A DNA stretch of 64,000 nucleotides from Kangiella sediminilitoris (GTDB taxonomy: Bacteria; Pseudomonadota; Gammaproteobacteria; Enterobacterales; Kangiellaceae). Below the pieces are notes generated by a model. The model did not search any database. It had not been told where the DNA came from and worked only from the letters and a program-made list of their open reading frames with translations. The DNA is taken from assembly GCF_001708405.1 (NCBI RefSeq), contig NZ_CP012418.1, forward strand, positions 2,012,501 to 2,076,500. Reading direction: 5' to 3'. Below are positions 16,451 to 25,374 of the stretch, one piece after another; positions within the stretch are counted from its first letter, which is position 1; every line of letters begins with the position of its first letter. The position numbers were made by a program, and so were the translations under genes.

Positions 16451-17532
16451 CAGCGCTTACCTTTATAAATCATATGCACTCGCCCGGTAACACCGCAGCT
16501 TAAGGTATAAGGAATCGTGTCCGCATGCTCAGCGACTATTTCAGCCGGTAACTCTTTTCCCCACAGCACCACACGATCACCAATGTTTTCATTATGGTCA
16601 GGCCCCAGCTCCACCGCCAGCATATCCATCGATACGCGACCGACCAGAGGAACCGTTCGACCATTTACCCAGACTGGCGTGCCATTTTTTGCGTGGCGAG
16701 GATAACCATCACCGTAGCCAATAGCTACCAGGCCTATCACTGTATCCTTCTCAGCAAACCAATGACGCCCATAACCTGTCGACTCACCTTTTTTCAGGTT
16801 CTTTATCGACATGATCTGTGACTCCAGATTCATCACAGGCTGTAGTCCATAATCAGCACCCACAGAGCCTATCATTGGAGAGCAACCATACAAAATCAGG
16901 CCCGGTCTTATCCAGTCAAAATGGGCATCTTTAGCTTCAAGGATACCGGCGGAATTGGCCATAGACCGCTCCCAGGTCAGGTGCTTTGTGGTACTGACAA
17001 AGGTCTCCAGCTGCTGCTCGGTAAAGCTGTCGTTAACATCGTCAGCACTGGCAAAATGAGACATCAGCCGTATCGGCTTTTCGATACATTCAATCGTGGC
17101 AAGCTGTTTTTCTATTTCGGGTAATTCGTCAATCTTAAATCCAAGACGGTTCATTCCAGAGTCGACTTTCAGCCAGACCTTAATTTTTTTCGTTGTGTTT
17201 AGATTGGCTAGCGCTTCGATCTGTGGACTGTGGTGAACAACAATCTGAAGATCATTGTTCACAATTTTAGGTAACTCGCGAGCCTCAAAGAACCCTTCCA
17301 GCAAAAGAATGGGCTGCTGAATTCCAGCTTTTCTTAATGTATACGCTTCTGCAGGTGTCGCTACGGCGAACATTTCGGCTTCGGGTAGCGCTTTGGCAAC
17401 TTTAGATAAGCCATGACCATAGGCATTGGCCTTGACCACAGCAATAACACGACTGTTGGGTGCTATTTTCTGGACAGTCTGAAAGTTATGGCGTAGCGCA
17501 TCGAGATCGATAACGGCCTTAGTAGGTCGCAT
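16447..17532 (-). CDS. alr: Alanine racemase
   Basis: PLP enzyme interconverting L- and D-alanine for peptidoglycan. The PLP lysine is Lys34 in VVKANAYGHG, and the second catalytic residue is Tyr273 in GYGDGYPR. At 361 residues it is full length. It begins four bases after the dnaB stop codon, the usual dnaB-alr order of gammaproteobacteria, and overlaps yjbQ. Confidence 0.97.
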   Translation of the reverse strand: MRPTKAVIDLDALRHNFQTVQKIAPNSRVIAVVKANAYGHGLSKVAKALPEAEMFAVATPAEAYTLRKAGIQQPILLLEGFFEARELPKIVNNDLQIVVHHSPQIEALANLNTTKKIKVWLKVDSGMNRLGFKIDELPEIEKQLATIECIEKPIRLMSHFASADDVNDSFTEQQLETFVSTTKHLTWERSMANSAGILEAKDAHFDWIRPGLILYGCSPMIGSVGADYGLQPVMNLESQIMSIKNLKKGESTGYGRHWFAEKDTVIGLVAIGYGDGYPRHAKNGTPVWVNGRTVPLVGRVSMDMLAVELGPDHNENIGDRVVLWGKELPAEIVAEHADTIPYTLSCGVTGRVHMIYKGKRW

Positions 17533-17536
17533 ACGG

Positions 17537-18928
17537 CTAGTATCCTTCCCCCATTGCTTCGTAATCGTTATGCGCTAAATTGTCAAAACGGGAATATTGT
17601 CCCTGGAAACTTAACTCTACCGAGCCAATTGGACCGTTACGCTGTTTACCAATTTTGATTTCAGCAATGCCCTTACGCTCAGTTTCAGGATGATAGACTT
17701 CGTCTCGGTAAATAAACAGAATCAAGTCCGCATCCTGCTCAATAGCACCCGATTCACGCAAATCCGACATTACTGGGCGGCGGTCACTTCGCTGCTCCAA
17801 AGAACGGTTCAGCTGAGACAATGCGATAACTGGAACTTCCAGCTCTTTGGCCAAGGCTTTTAATGATCGCGATATTTCACTGACTTCCAGCGTACGGTTA
17901 TCGCTCATGCCAGGTACCTGCATCAACTGCAAGTAATCCACCATAATCAGAGCCACGCCACCATGTTCTCGCGCGACACGTCTCGCACGTGAACGCATCT
18001 CTGCCGGAGATAGACCCGCGGTATCATCAATAAGTAATTTTGTGTGATTTTTTAACTGCAGAACACCGCTATTAAATTTGTCCCAGTCTTCTTTAGACTG
18101 AATTTGTCCGCTACGAATTTTATTTTGCTCAAGACGGCCTAAGGAAGAAATCGAACGCATAATAATTGATTCGCTCGGCATCTCAAGACTGAATACCAGT
18201 ACAGGTAAGTCACTGGCTAGCGCAGCATTTTCCACGATATTCATGGCAAAAGTCGTTTTACCCATCGAAGGACGCGCCGCGATAATGACCAGATCGGCCT
18301 TCTGAAGCCCTGAGGTCATGTTGTCTAAGTCGGTAAAGCCTGTTGATAGACCGGTAACGCCACCTTTAGTCTTCTGAATTTGCTCAATTCGCTCAATAGT
18401 CGACTTGAGGATATCTTCAACTTTACTCGGGCCTTCGCCACTGGTCTCTCGCGATTCAGCAATCGCAAAAACTTTTCGCTCTGCCAGATCCAATAACTCC
18501 GCCAGACCTCTGCCCTGAGGGTTAAAGCTGGCATCCGCGATTTCATTCGACGCTGAAATCAGCTGACGAACAATGGCTTTTTCTCGAACGATCTCAGCAT
18601 AGGCACGAATGTTAGCGACCGTAGGCGTGTTCTGTGCTAATTCACCAAGATACGATAAACCAATATCGGTCTCGCCTGTCTGCTCCAAATGCTCGGACAA
18701 CGTAATAACGTCCATCGGCTTGGCCATATTGGCCAGCTCAGCCATCGCCTTGAAGATCTCACGGTGGTTTTTAACGTAAAAGTCCGTCGACAGCAGGATT
18801 TCTTCTACTTTCTCCCACTGGTCGTTATCAATCATGACACCGCCAAGCACTGACTGCTCAGCTTCGATTGAATGCGGAGGAACTTTTAAATCTTTGATTT
18901 TGTTGTCAGATTGTTGTGCTGATAGCAT
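17537..18928 (-). CDS. dnaB: Replicative DNA helicase DnaB
   Basis: Hexameric 5'-3' helicase of the replication fork. An N-terminal DnaB domain begins with PPHSIEAEQSVLGG. A RecA-like domain carries the Walker A motif ARPSMGKTTFA near residues 215-226, a Walker B near ALIMVDYLQLM and the DnaB-specific RSLKALAKELEVPVIALSQLNR block. At 463 residues it is standard length. There is no intein. In most relatives rplI lies immediately upstream; here about 5 kb of plus-strand genes separates them. Confidence 0.97.
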   Translation of the reverse strand: MLSAQQSDNKIKDLKVPPHSIEAEQSVLGGVMIDNDQWEKVEEILLSTDFYVKNHREIFKAMAELANMAKPMDVITLSEHLEQTGETDIGLSYLGELAQNTPTVANIRAYAEIVREKAIVRQLISASNEIADASFNPQGRGLAELLDLAERKVFAIAESRETSGEGPSKVEDILKSTIERIEQIQKTKGGVTGLSTGFTDLDNMTSGLQKADLVIIAARPSMGKTTFAMNIVENAALASDLPVLVFSLEMPSESIIMRSISSLGRLEQNKIRSGQIQSKEDWDKFNSGVLQLKNHTKLLIDDTAGLSPAEMRSRARRVAREHGGVALIMVDYLQLMQVPGMSDNRTLEVSEISRSLKALAKELEVPVIALSQLNRSLEQRSDRRPVMSDLRESGAIEQDADLILFIYRDEVYHPETERKGIAEIKIGKQRNGPIGSVELSFQGQYSRFDNLAHNDYEAMGEGY

Positions 18929-19036
18929 GGCTTGCTTCTAATTATCAAATTGGATGGCTATGTAATACAGGTAAACCCAAAGAGCCTACTTGAAACTATT
19001 CTATATACTAACAGTTTTTAGGCAATACAATAAGTC

Positions 19037-19045
19037 TGTGGATAA
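19037..19045 (-). promoter_or_regulatory. DnaA box upstream of dnaB
   Basis: A perfect 9-mer TTATCCACA on the minus strand, 109 bases before the dnaB start, inside an AT-rich gap with related ATAAGT-TGTG sequence nearby. It could be a DnaA operator or chance, since one or two strict matches are expected in a window this long. Confidence 0.35.
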
Positions 19046-19168
19046 GTTCTGAATAAGTTTGTGTGCTATATTATTATGTAATATTTAACATCTTATAGTA
19101 TTATTCGTAACATAATTAATACACTAGTAAATGGAAAATTTATTAGAAATAACAAATAAGGGAGCACC

Positions 19169-19588
19169 GTGAAAAGGCAATGCCCAAACTGTAAAAATCA
19201 AAGCGTATATTATAAGTTTATAGCTTTACACAAGTATATGAAGTGTCAAACCTGTGAAGCTTTGTATACCTACTCAATAACCATGAACTTTGCATTTTTC
19301 ATTACTTACATTAGCTATTTCATAATAATGCCTATTTTTGGACCTAGCTTATTTCCAATCATTTTCATGTTAATAGGCACTATGATAGTTGTCGCCCTAA
19401 TTACCAAGTACTTACCGTTAAAGCAAATTGAAAATGAAGACATCGCTTTTGTCTTGCCTACAAAAGTCAATTTCGAAAAAACAGATGATGTTAATACCAA
19501 TATTAAACGTTACAGAGAGGCCATAAAAAAAGCAAAAGAAGCAAGACTAGATAAAAAAACAAACAAAATTCTTAAATGGCTGCAATAA
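19169..19588 (+). CDS. Small membrane protein with N-terminal zinc ribbon
   Basis: 139 residues starting at GTG with a good GGGAG ribosome-binding site. The N-terminus has CPNC (residues 4-7) and CQTC about 21 residues later, a likely zinc ribbon. It is followed by two adjacent membrane helices (about residues 45-90) and a Lys-rich cytoplasmic tail. No family is recognised. It is clearly AT-richer than the dnaB block, suggesting acquired DNA. Its 3' end overlaps the start of the DCC-family gene by 13 bases. Confidence 0.65.
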   Translation: MKRQCPNCKNQSVYYKFIALHKYMKCQTCEALYTYSITMNFAFFITYISYFIIMPIFGPSLFPIIFMLIGTMIVVALITKYLPLKQIENEDIAFVLPTKVNFEKTDDVNTNIKRYREAIKKAKEARLDKKTNKILKWLQ

Positions 19589-19968
19589 TTCTTTTCGATG
19601 GTGAGTGCGCCTTATGCTCTAGATGGGTGCCCTTTGTCATAAAACGTGATCCTGGGGCGCATTTCAAATTCTGCTCAGTGCAGTCCCCAAAAGGACAAGA
19701 GCTACTACAGTTCCTCGGACTGCCAACAAAAGAATACCAGACCATGGTCTTACTAAAAGGTGAAACACCCTACTACCGCTCAGAAGCTTTTTTCGAAGTT
19801 ATCAAGGATCTTAAAAAGCCCTGGCCTTGGCTACGATTATTTCGAATCTTTCCCCTCAGGTTAAGAGACTGGGTCTATGACCGCATAGCACTCAACCGCT
19901 ATAAGCTGTTTGGGAAGCATGATTACTGTATGCTTCCTTCAAAAGAACTTACGGACCGATTTTTATAA
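19576..19968 (+). CDS. DCC family (DUF393) thiol-oxidoreductase-like protein
   Basis: 130-residue protein with the family's N-terminal LFDGECALCSRWVPFVIKRD block. The motif DGECALC (residues 7-13) carries the two Cys that give the DCC family its name (B. subtilis YuxK relatives). The thioredoxin-like activity is presumed for the family, not proven. The C-terminal part RLFRIFPLRLRDWVYDRIALNRY is also typical. The start ATG lies within the end of the upstream ORF. Confidence 0.85.
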   Translation: MAAIILFDGECALCSRWVPFVIKRDPGAHFKFCSVQSPKGQELLQFLGLPTKEYQTMVLLKGETPYYRSEAFFEVIKDLKKPWPWLRLFRIFPLRLRDWVYDRIALNRYKLFGKHDYCMLPSKELTDRFL

Positions 19969-19979
19969 TAAGGATTATC

Positions 19980-20399
19980 ATGACAAAAGTTCTCATGACA
20001 AAAGTTCTCGCTTCTCTAACACTGCTACTATTCCCGCTTTGTGCAATAGCCTGTAATGAAACGGATCAACCTAAACTGATACTGGAAACAATATCAGAGC
20101 ATGACTCGGGGTGTACTTCTTTCTATGTGATAACGCCTAATACTTTTAATGGTACTGAGATTGAGAGTGTGCTTTTTTCTAGTGAAAATCCCTCCATGCA
20201 ATTCAGACTTGAAGCAGCTCCGGATAAAGATTTAAACCTCGCCTACAGCATTATTTGTGTCAACCAAACGCTTCTAAGCAAATCAGAGCTAACTTTATAT
20301 TATCGAGAACCGGTTGGCGCAGATGGGGGCATGAGGCTATGTCTGGATGAGTACAAATATACTGACCTCCTCCAATACGTAATCAAGGAAGGCGAGTAA
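19980..20399 (+). CDS. Small exported protein of unknown function
   Basis: 139 residues with an N-terminal signal peptide (hydrophobic core ASLTLLLFPLCAIA, followed by Cys). The first ATG has AAGGA at good spacing. A 15-base direct repeat ATGACAAAAGTTCTC occurs twice in tandem at 19980, so the ORF holds two possible in-frame starts five codons apart. The mature part has several Cys (residues about 25, 41, 88, 120) that may form disulfides. No family recognised. One base separates its stop from the racemase gene. Confidence 0.6.
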   Translation: MTKVLMTKVLASLTLLLFPLCAIACNETDQPKLILETISEHDSGCTSFYVITPNTFNGTEIESVLFSSENPSMQFRLEAAPDKDLNLAYSIICVNQTLLSKSELTLYYREPVGADGGMRLCLDEYKYTDLLQYVIKEGE

Positions 20400-20400
20400 A

Positions 20401-21099
20401 ATGCCTATGAAAACTATCGGCCTACTCGGCGGTATGAGCTGGGAATCCACAGCAAATTACTACAAAGCAATTAACCAGGAGGTTAAGCAGCGCCTGGGCG
20501 GTCTTAGCTCAGCCAAGATATGTTTATACAGCGTGAACTTTGCCGAGATTGAGCAGCTACAACATCAGGAGGAGTGGCAAAAGACCGCGGATATATTGTC
20601 CGAAGCAGCCCAGTTGGTCGAAAAAGCAGGTGCTGACTTTCTGCTGATTTGCACTAACACCATGCACAAGGTCGCTCCAGAAGTTGAATCAGCGATCAAT
20701 ATACCGCTGCTTCATATCGCTGATACCACTGGACAACAACTCGTTCAGAACGGCATCAAGTCAGTAGGTCTGCTGGGTACTCAGTTCACCATGGAGCAGG
20801 ACTTTTATAAAAAGCGCTTAACCGATAAGTTTGGCATCGATGTATTAGTTCCACAAGACAAAGAACGTAAGCAGGTGCATGAGATAATCTATAACGAGCT
20901 GTGTCGAGGTGAGATCAATCAGAGCTCAAAAGAGACCTATCTCGATGTCATCAATAATTTAAAACAAGCAGGAGCAGAGGCGATTATTCTTGGGTGTACC
21001 GAAATTGCCATGCTGGTTAAACCCGAAGATACTTCAGTACCGCTTTACGACACCGCAGCCATCCATGCCTCGGCGGCAGTCGATCTGGCCCTGTTATAG
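20401..21099 (+). CDS. Aspartate/glutamate racemase family protein
   Basis: 232-residue cofactor-independent amino-acid racemase family member. It has the N-terminal GLLGGMSWESTANYYKAIN, the catalytic Cys in CTNTMHK (about residue 82) and the second Cys in LGCTEIAML (about residue 199). It most resembles YgeA-like broad-specificity racemases. The substrate is not defined. It is in a plus-strand run of small unrelated genes between dnaB and rplI. Confidence 0.88.
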   Translation: MPMKTIGLLGGMSWESTANYYKAINQEVKQRLGGLSSAKICLYSVNFAEIEQLQHQEEWQKTADILSEAAQLVEKAGADFLLICTNTMHKVAPEVESAINIPLLHIADTTGQQLVQNGIKSVGLLGTQFTMEQDFYKKRLTDKFGIDVLVPQDKERKQVHEIIYNELCRGEINQSSKETYLDVINNLKQAGAEAIILGCTEIAMLVKPEDTSVPLYDTAAIHASAAVDLALL

Positions 21100-21112
21100 G
21101 ACACTATAAATA

Positions 21113-21520
21113 ATGACATTTACCGAAAAGTGGCTCAAAGGAATCGCAATAACCCATATTATTGGCGGCATGCTGTTACCTATCATGGTTTTCACGCCAA
21201 TCGCCGCTCCCTACTTTAATCAACTGCTGGAAGCATTCCCGCAAGGCGACCTAACGTCAATGAAATTTCTGATTGGTGTTTTTGGACCCACTGTGGCCAG
21301 CTGGGGGCTGTTATTTTATTACGGTGTCGGTAAAGCTTTTCAAAGCAAAACTCCCAAAGACTGGTGGTTCCTCGTCTTTGCTATTTTGGCCTGGGTGTTG
21401 CTGGACACCGTTTATTCACTGTTTTTTAACGTCATTTCACATCTCTATATCAATGGAGCAATAGCGCTTTTATTAATAACGCCACTTATCTTCCAAAAGT
21501 CGAAATTTTCTGCACAATAG
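21113..21520 (+). CDS. Four-helix membrane protein of unknown function
   Basis: 135 residues with four predicted membrane segments (about residues 10-32, 48-70, 80-100, 104-125) and short loops. No family recognised. It starts 13 bases after the racemase stop codon and is likely co-transcribed with it. Confidence 0.6.
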   Translation: MTFTEKWLKGIAITHIIGGMLLPIMVFTPIAAPYFNQLLEAFPQGDLTSMKFLIGVFGPTVASWGLLFYYGVGKAFQSKTPKDWWFLVFAILAWVLLDTVYSLFFNVISHLYINGAIALLLITPLIFQKSKFSAQ

Positions 21521-21563
21521 TGGTAAGGTATTTCCTTAATACAAATAGAGAGGAGTGGTGGCT

Positions 21564-21965
21564 ATGTCAAACAAAGGCTCATGTCTATGCGGTGAGGTCC
21601 AGTTTGAGATCGAGGGTGACTTTAACAAATTCTTTTTGTGTCACTGTTCGCGCTGCCGTAAAGGTACCGGAACGGCTCATGCCGCCAATTTATTCTCCAG
21701 CACAGCTACTATCAATTGGTTGTCTGGCAAAGAACGGATAAAAACTTATCACCTGCCCGAAACGCAACACGCCAGAAGCTTCTGTACCAACTGTGGTTCA
21801 GTGCTACCCATAGAAATTGCTGGTGGTAAGTTAATCATGGTTCCAGCAGGTGGCCTGGATGATGATGTATCAATTAAGCCCACAGCGCATATATTTATGG
21901 ACGACCGAGCGAACTGGGAAGACTCGCTCAACGACACTGAAAGGTTCAAAACAATACCAAAGTAA
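21564..21965 (+). CDS. GFA/CENP-V family zinc protein
   Basis: About 133 residues. I start it at the ATG at 21564, since GAGGAG lies 8 bases upstream; the in-frame GTGs at 21555 and 21558 sit inside that region. The zinc ligands of the glutathione-dependent formaldehyde-activating fold are present: CLCG (about residues 6-9), CHCSRC (about 27-32) and CTNCG (about 77-81). Real activity in this family is doubtful and it may act on other thiol adducts. Confidence 0.85.
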   Translation: MSNKGSCLCGEVQFEIEGDFNKFFLCHCSRCRKGTGTAHAANLFSSTATINWLSGKERIKTYHLPETQHARSFCTNCGSVLPIEIAGGKLIMVPAGGLDDDVSIKPTAHIFMDDRANWEDSLNDTERFKTIPK

Positions 21966-22056
21966 CTAAATTAGAATACAAACTTCCATTTTAGTTTCTC
22001 GACTATAATTAAGTAACTGTTATCACAACAATGAATAATAAAACAAAGGGATAATA

Positions 22057-22869
22057 ATGAAACACGTAGTATTGGTTTTATGTATTTTTATAATTTCTTG
22101 TAAAACAACAAACGTTCAAAATAACTCAGAACCCAAACCTGAGGCAGGTGTTGATCTAACAATGTTTTATACACCTCAGGAGCTTACAAAAATAGAATTT
22201 ATAGAAAGTACAGGCAGGCTAATTTGGATTAAAGATTCACTTGCGTGGCAGGCTACAGACATATTGTTAGAAGCTATTGACCCTGCTCAGCTTAAAAACA
22301 GTAAAGGCTGGGTGGTACATTTAAATAAACCTGAAAGCCCCACAGTTACTTTCTACCAAGAACTGAATCAAAAGTTAGATGTAATTGCCGACGTCGTCTT
22401 TGATAAAAACTTTCAAAACCCAAATTTAATATTAGCTCCAGAAAGAACTGTCACAAAACGTGAGTATAATATGGTAACCGCCTTGAATACTGTTAGATCC
22501 AGTCTCAAAACAGCATGCTCACCAACAGTAAACTCTGTTGTTTTACCAATGGAAAATGGCTGGCAGGTATACATTCTGACCGCAACAAAAGAGCCTGGTG
22601 TAATCCCTATTGGAGGTCATAAACAATACATTACAAGCCCCGATGGAAAGACTATTTTATCCGAAGAAGCATATTCCAAAAGCTGTATTAAACTCCAAGA
22701 ACCCAAAGACCCTACCATAGCAATGGGACTCACTCATATTGTTGATGATTTTCCAGCACCAACTCATGTCTTTCATAACCTACAGACCGGGTTTATCTTT
22801 TATATTAAAACCGAAAAAGGAATCTGGAAGATTGTAGAGGGTGAAATTACACTTCTTCAAGATACTTAA
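22057..22869 (+). CDS. AT-rich lipoprotein of unknown function
   Basis: 270 residues beginning with a signal sequence and lipobox IISC (Cys15). The mature protein is mixed alpha/beta by appearance, with two Cys (about residues 146 and 208) and no recognised domain. A GGGATAATA precedes the ATG. Composition is AT-rich like the next gene, in contrast with the ribosomal genes beyond. It is in the accessory segment between dnaB and rplI. Confidence 0.65.
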   Translation: MKHVVLVLCIFIISCKTTNVQNNSEPKPEAGVDLTMFYTPQELTKIEFIESTGRLIWIKDSLAWQATDILLEAIDPAQLKNSKGWVVHLNKPESPTVTFYQELNQKLDVIADVVFDKNFQNPNLILAPERTVTKREYNMVTALNTVRSSLKTACSPTVNSVVLPMENGWQVYILTATKEPGVIPIGGHKQYITSPDGKTILSEEAYSKSCIKLQEPKDPTIAMGLTHIVDDFPAPTHVFHNLQTGFIFYIKTEKGIWKIVEGEITLLQDT

Positions 22870-22999
22870 GGTCTATAGTCACCTTGAGTCAGTGAATAAG
22901 AATGCCATAGCTAACCCTAGTCTGGGATTAATGTTTTCACCATAAAAACCAACGGGTAATTTAGTGATTTGACACAGGGAACCTATTAAATCACTATTA

Positions 23000-23836
23000 A
23001 TGAAAATAAAAATTAGACTAAGTACGATGCCTTATAGACTTTCCACTATTTTACTATTAGTTTTTTACACTTTGGGTTTTAAGAGTTTTGAAACATGGCA
23101 AGATATCGATAAACAAGACTCAACATATATAAAGCTCTTTTATGAGGGCAAGTATCAAAAAGCCTTGCCTCAAATTAAACGCTTGGCTAAAAATGGTGAT
23201 GCTGTTGCCCAATATACATTAGCAAAAATGTATGATCGTGGTAGACATTGGATTAGCTGTAGAGCATATCGCAACTGTTACCCTAATAACTTTAAGCCGG
23301 AAGACGATTTTGATTTCTCAAAATCCAAAGCAAAACTCTGGTATAAAAAAGCTATTAGTAATGGACACCCTTATGCTGCCTACATGCTTACAGAACATAT
23401 AGTAAAAGATCGAAATCCAATGCCTGAAAAAAATAAAAAGCTGTCAATTGAAACTCTATTACCAAGAGTAAAGGCAGGGGATGCAGTGGCAACTTACATG
23501 TATTACGAACTAACAAGCTATACATTCGCTATAACGCCACAAACCTCTGATACCTCTAATCAAAAAGCTAGAGAAAATCTTGAAATGATCATTGAGATTT
23601 TATTGAAAGAGGCTCAGCAAGGTAGAGTTCTTGCAATGCATTACTTAGGTAAAGCATACTTCCATCTGTTGGACTACCCAAAATCCTTTGCCTGGTTTAC
23701 TGCAGCTTCACAGAGAGGCTTTTCACCTTCCGGAGTCCATCAATTAATGGTGCTTAAATTTATTGAAAAGGAGGACCAGGAAAGTGAAACTGCTAAGGAG
23801 ATTTATAAAGTCCGAACAATGCTAGAAAGTGGCTAA
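23000..23836 (+). CDS. Sel1-like repeat protein
   Basis: 278 residues with a signal-like hydrophobic segment (about 14-26). Sel1 units follow: LAKNGDAVAQYTLAKMYDRG (about residues 59-78), WYKKAISNGHPYAAYML, LPRVKAGDAVATYMYYEL and KEAQQGRVLAMHYLGKAYF. Cys are present near residues 89 and 94. It probably acts as a periplasmic or surface protein-binding scaffold; the partner is unknown. No Shine-Dalgarno is clear, and an 8-bp inverted repeat (AGTGATTT/AAATCACT, 22963-22995) lies just before the ATG. An internal ATG at 23030 is a possible alternative start. Confidence 0.65.
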   Translation: MKIKIRLSTMPYRLSTILLLVFYTLGFKSFETWQDIDKQDSTYIKLFYEGKYQKALPQIKRLAKNGDAVAQYTLAKMYDRGRHWISCRAYRNCYPNNFKPEDDFDFSKSKAKLWYKKAISNGHPYAAYMLTEHIVKDRNPMPEKNKKLSIETLLPRVKAGDAVATYMYYELTSYTFAITPQTSDTSNQKARENLEMIIEILLKEAQQGRVLAMHYLGKAYFHLLDYPKSFAWFTAASQRGFSPSGVHQLMVLKFIEKEDQESETAKEIYKVRTMLESG

Positions 23837-23925
23837 TCAAAAAAGCGACTACCCGTAAACTTAACATCCCAATATTAATCTGTTTTTATAAGCGAAGTCT
23901 GGGCGATGAATAAACGATAGAAACA

Positions 23926-23951
23926 AAAAAAGCACCCGAAGGTGCCTTTTT
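23926..23951 (-). terminator. Terminator after rplI
   Basis: On the minus strand a stem GGCACC/GGTGC around TTCG-like loop sequence is flanked by A and T runs (T7 after the stem). It lies 25 bases past the rplI stop codon, so the ribosomal operon is ended here and does not run on to dnaB. Confidence 0.85.
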
Positions 23952-23975
23952 GTAACTCGGCTTTAGCTTAATGAA

Positions 23976-24440
23976 TTAAGCTTGAGCTTCGTCGAATTCA
24001 CCAACAACAACAACTTTGATGTTAGCTTCAACTTCCGGGTGTAAATGTACTTCGAAAGTGAATTCGCCCGTCTGACGGATAGCGCCTTCTGGCATACGAA
24101 CTTCTTTCTTTTCTAATTCAACACCTTGCTCAGTAACAGCTTCAGCGATGTCAGCAGTACCAACTGAGCCGAAAAGTTTACCTTCTTCGCCAGCGTTAGC
24201 AGCGATAGTAACTTCTAGACCAGCTAGTTTATCAGCGCGCTCTTGAGCTGCTTTAAGTACTTCTGCAGCTTTCGCTTCTAGCTCAGCACGACGCTCTTCG
24301 AAGTGCTTGATGTTTTCTTTTGTCGCAGGGACTGCTTTACCGTTAGGGATAAGGAAGTTACGACCATAGCCAGCAGCTACAGTTACAGTATCACCTAAAT
24401 CACCAAGGTTGCGACGTTTTTCAAGTAAAATGACGTTCAT
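23976..24440 (-). CDS. rplI: 50S ribosomal protein L9
   Basis: 154-residue large-subunit protein with the conserved N-terminal [22 protein letters not shown] domain, a long connecting helix rich in Glu/Ala/Lys, and the C-terminal domain. The length is standard. It is the third gene of rpsF-rpsR-rplI. Its usual downstream neighbour, dnaB, has been moved away by intervening DNA. Confidence 0.98.
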   Translation of the reverse strand: MNVILLEKRRNLGDLGDTVTVAAGYGRNFLIPNGKAVPATKENIKHFEERRAELEAKAAEVLKAAQERADKLAGLEVTIAANAGEEGKLFGSVGTADIAEAVTEQGVELEKKEVRMPEGAIRQTGEFTFEVHLHPEVEANIKVVVVGEFDEAQA

Positions 24441-24464
24441 CGTTATACCCTCTCAAAATGCCGC

Positions 24465-24692
24465 TTATTCGTGGCTATCAGTGTATGGCAAAAGAGCCAA
24501 GAAGCGCGCACGCTTAACAGCGCTAGCTAATTGACGTTGGTATTTTGCGCTAGTACCGGTAATACGGCTAGGAACAATTTTACCAGTTTCAGTGATGTAG
24601 TTTTTCAACATAGCTGTATCTTTATAATCGATCTCAGTTATGCCTTCAGCCGAGAAACGGCAGAACTTACGACGACGGTTAAAACGTGCCAT
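24465..24692 (-). CDS. rpsR: 30S ribosomal protein S18
   Basis: 75-residue small-subunit protein, start [13 protein letters not shown], with the conserved [33 protein letters not shown] helices. It lies between rpsF and rplI. There is no priB between rpsF and rpsR: the gap is 14 bases, unlike E. coli. Confidence 0.98.
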   Translation of the reverse strand: MARFNRRRKFCRFSAEGITEIDYKDTAMLKNYITETGKIVPSRITGTSAKYQRQLASAVKRARFLALLPYTDSHE

Positions 24693-24706
24693 GATATGTC
24701 TCCTTA

Positions 24707-25099
24707 TTACTCAGCCGCAGCTTCAGTTGATTCTTCTTTCTTAGCTTCTTTAGCAGGCTTTTCGTCACGAGCAGGTTTCTCGTCTTTCTTAGCCATTGGA
24801 GAAGCTTCGGTAATAGCTTCTTTACGACGCATGATCATGTTACGTAGAACAGCATCGTTGTAGCGGAAGCTATCTTCTAATTCTTCGATAGTTTCACCAG
24901 CGGCTTCAACGTTCATAAGAACATAGTGCGCTTTGTGAAGCTTATTGATTGGGTATGCAAGCTGACGGCGGCCCCAGTCTTCAAGACGGTGAACAGTACC
25001 AGCAGCATCAGTGATCATCTTGCTGTAACGCTCGATCATGCCTGGAACTTGGTCAGACTGATCTGGGTGCACCAAGAATACGATTTCGTAGTGTCTCAT
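24707..25099 (-). CDS. rpsF: 30S ribosomal protein S6
   Basis: 130 residues: the RRM-like S6 fold (start [25 protein letters not shown]) followed by a low-complexity tail of about 28 residues in which Lys, Glu, Pro and Ala predominate. The tail contains [18 protein letters not shown]. In E. coli S6 the C-terminus is glutamylated. Here the tail is longer and mixed-charge. It is the first gene of the operon. Confidence 0.98.
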   Translation of the reverse strand: MRHYEIVFLVHPDQSDQVPGMIERYSKMITDAAGTVHRLEDWGRRQLAYPINKLHKAHYVLMNVEAAGETIEELEDSFRYNDAVLRNMIMRRKEAITEASPMAKKDEKPARDEKPAKEAKKEESTEAAAE

Positions 25100-25374
25100 T
25101 TAAAGTCTCCTTTCGGTTTCCAGCCACCTATGGCTCTTAATAACCATAAGCAACAAGGAGTAAACCTGATTGTATAAAACTTGGCCACAATGACCAAGGG
25201 CGCGTATTTTAAGGGCTTCTGGGCTAAAGATCAACCAATTTAAGTGCTCTGGATATTATTGCAATTTTAGGGGTTTAACCATTCAGGCTCCTAACAGGTG
25301 CAACTTTACTTACGATTCAGTCAAATCGTTGCGGGATTTCTTAATTATCTGTAACCTCATGACAAAACAGAACC

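Noticed and set aside
22963-22995. 8-bp inverted repeat AGTGATTT/AAATCACT before the Sel1-like gene
   Set aside because: Too short and AT-rich, with a 17-base loop, to call an operator; recorded only as a note in the gene entry.
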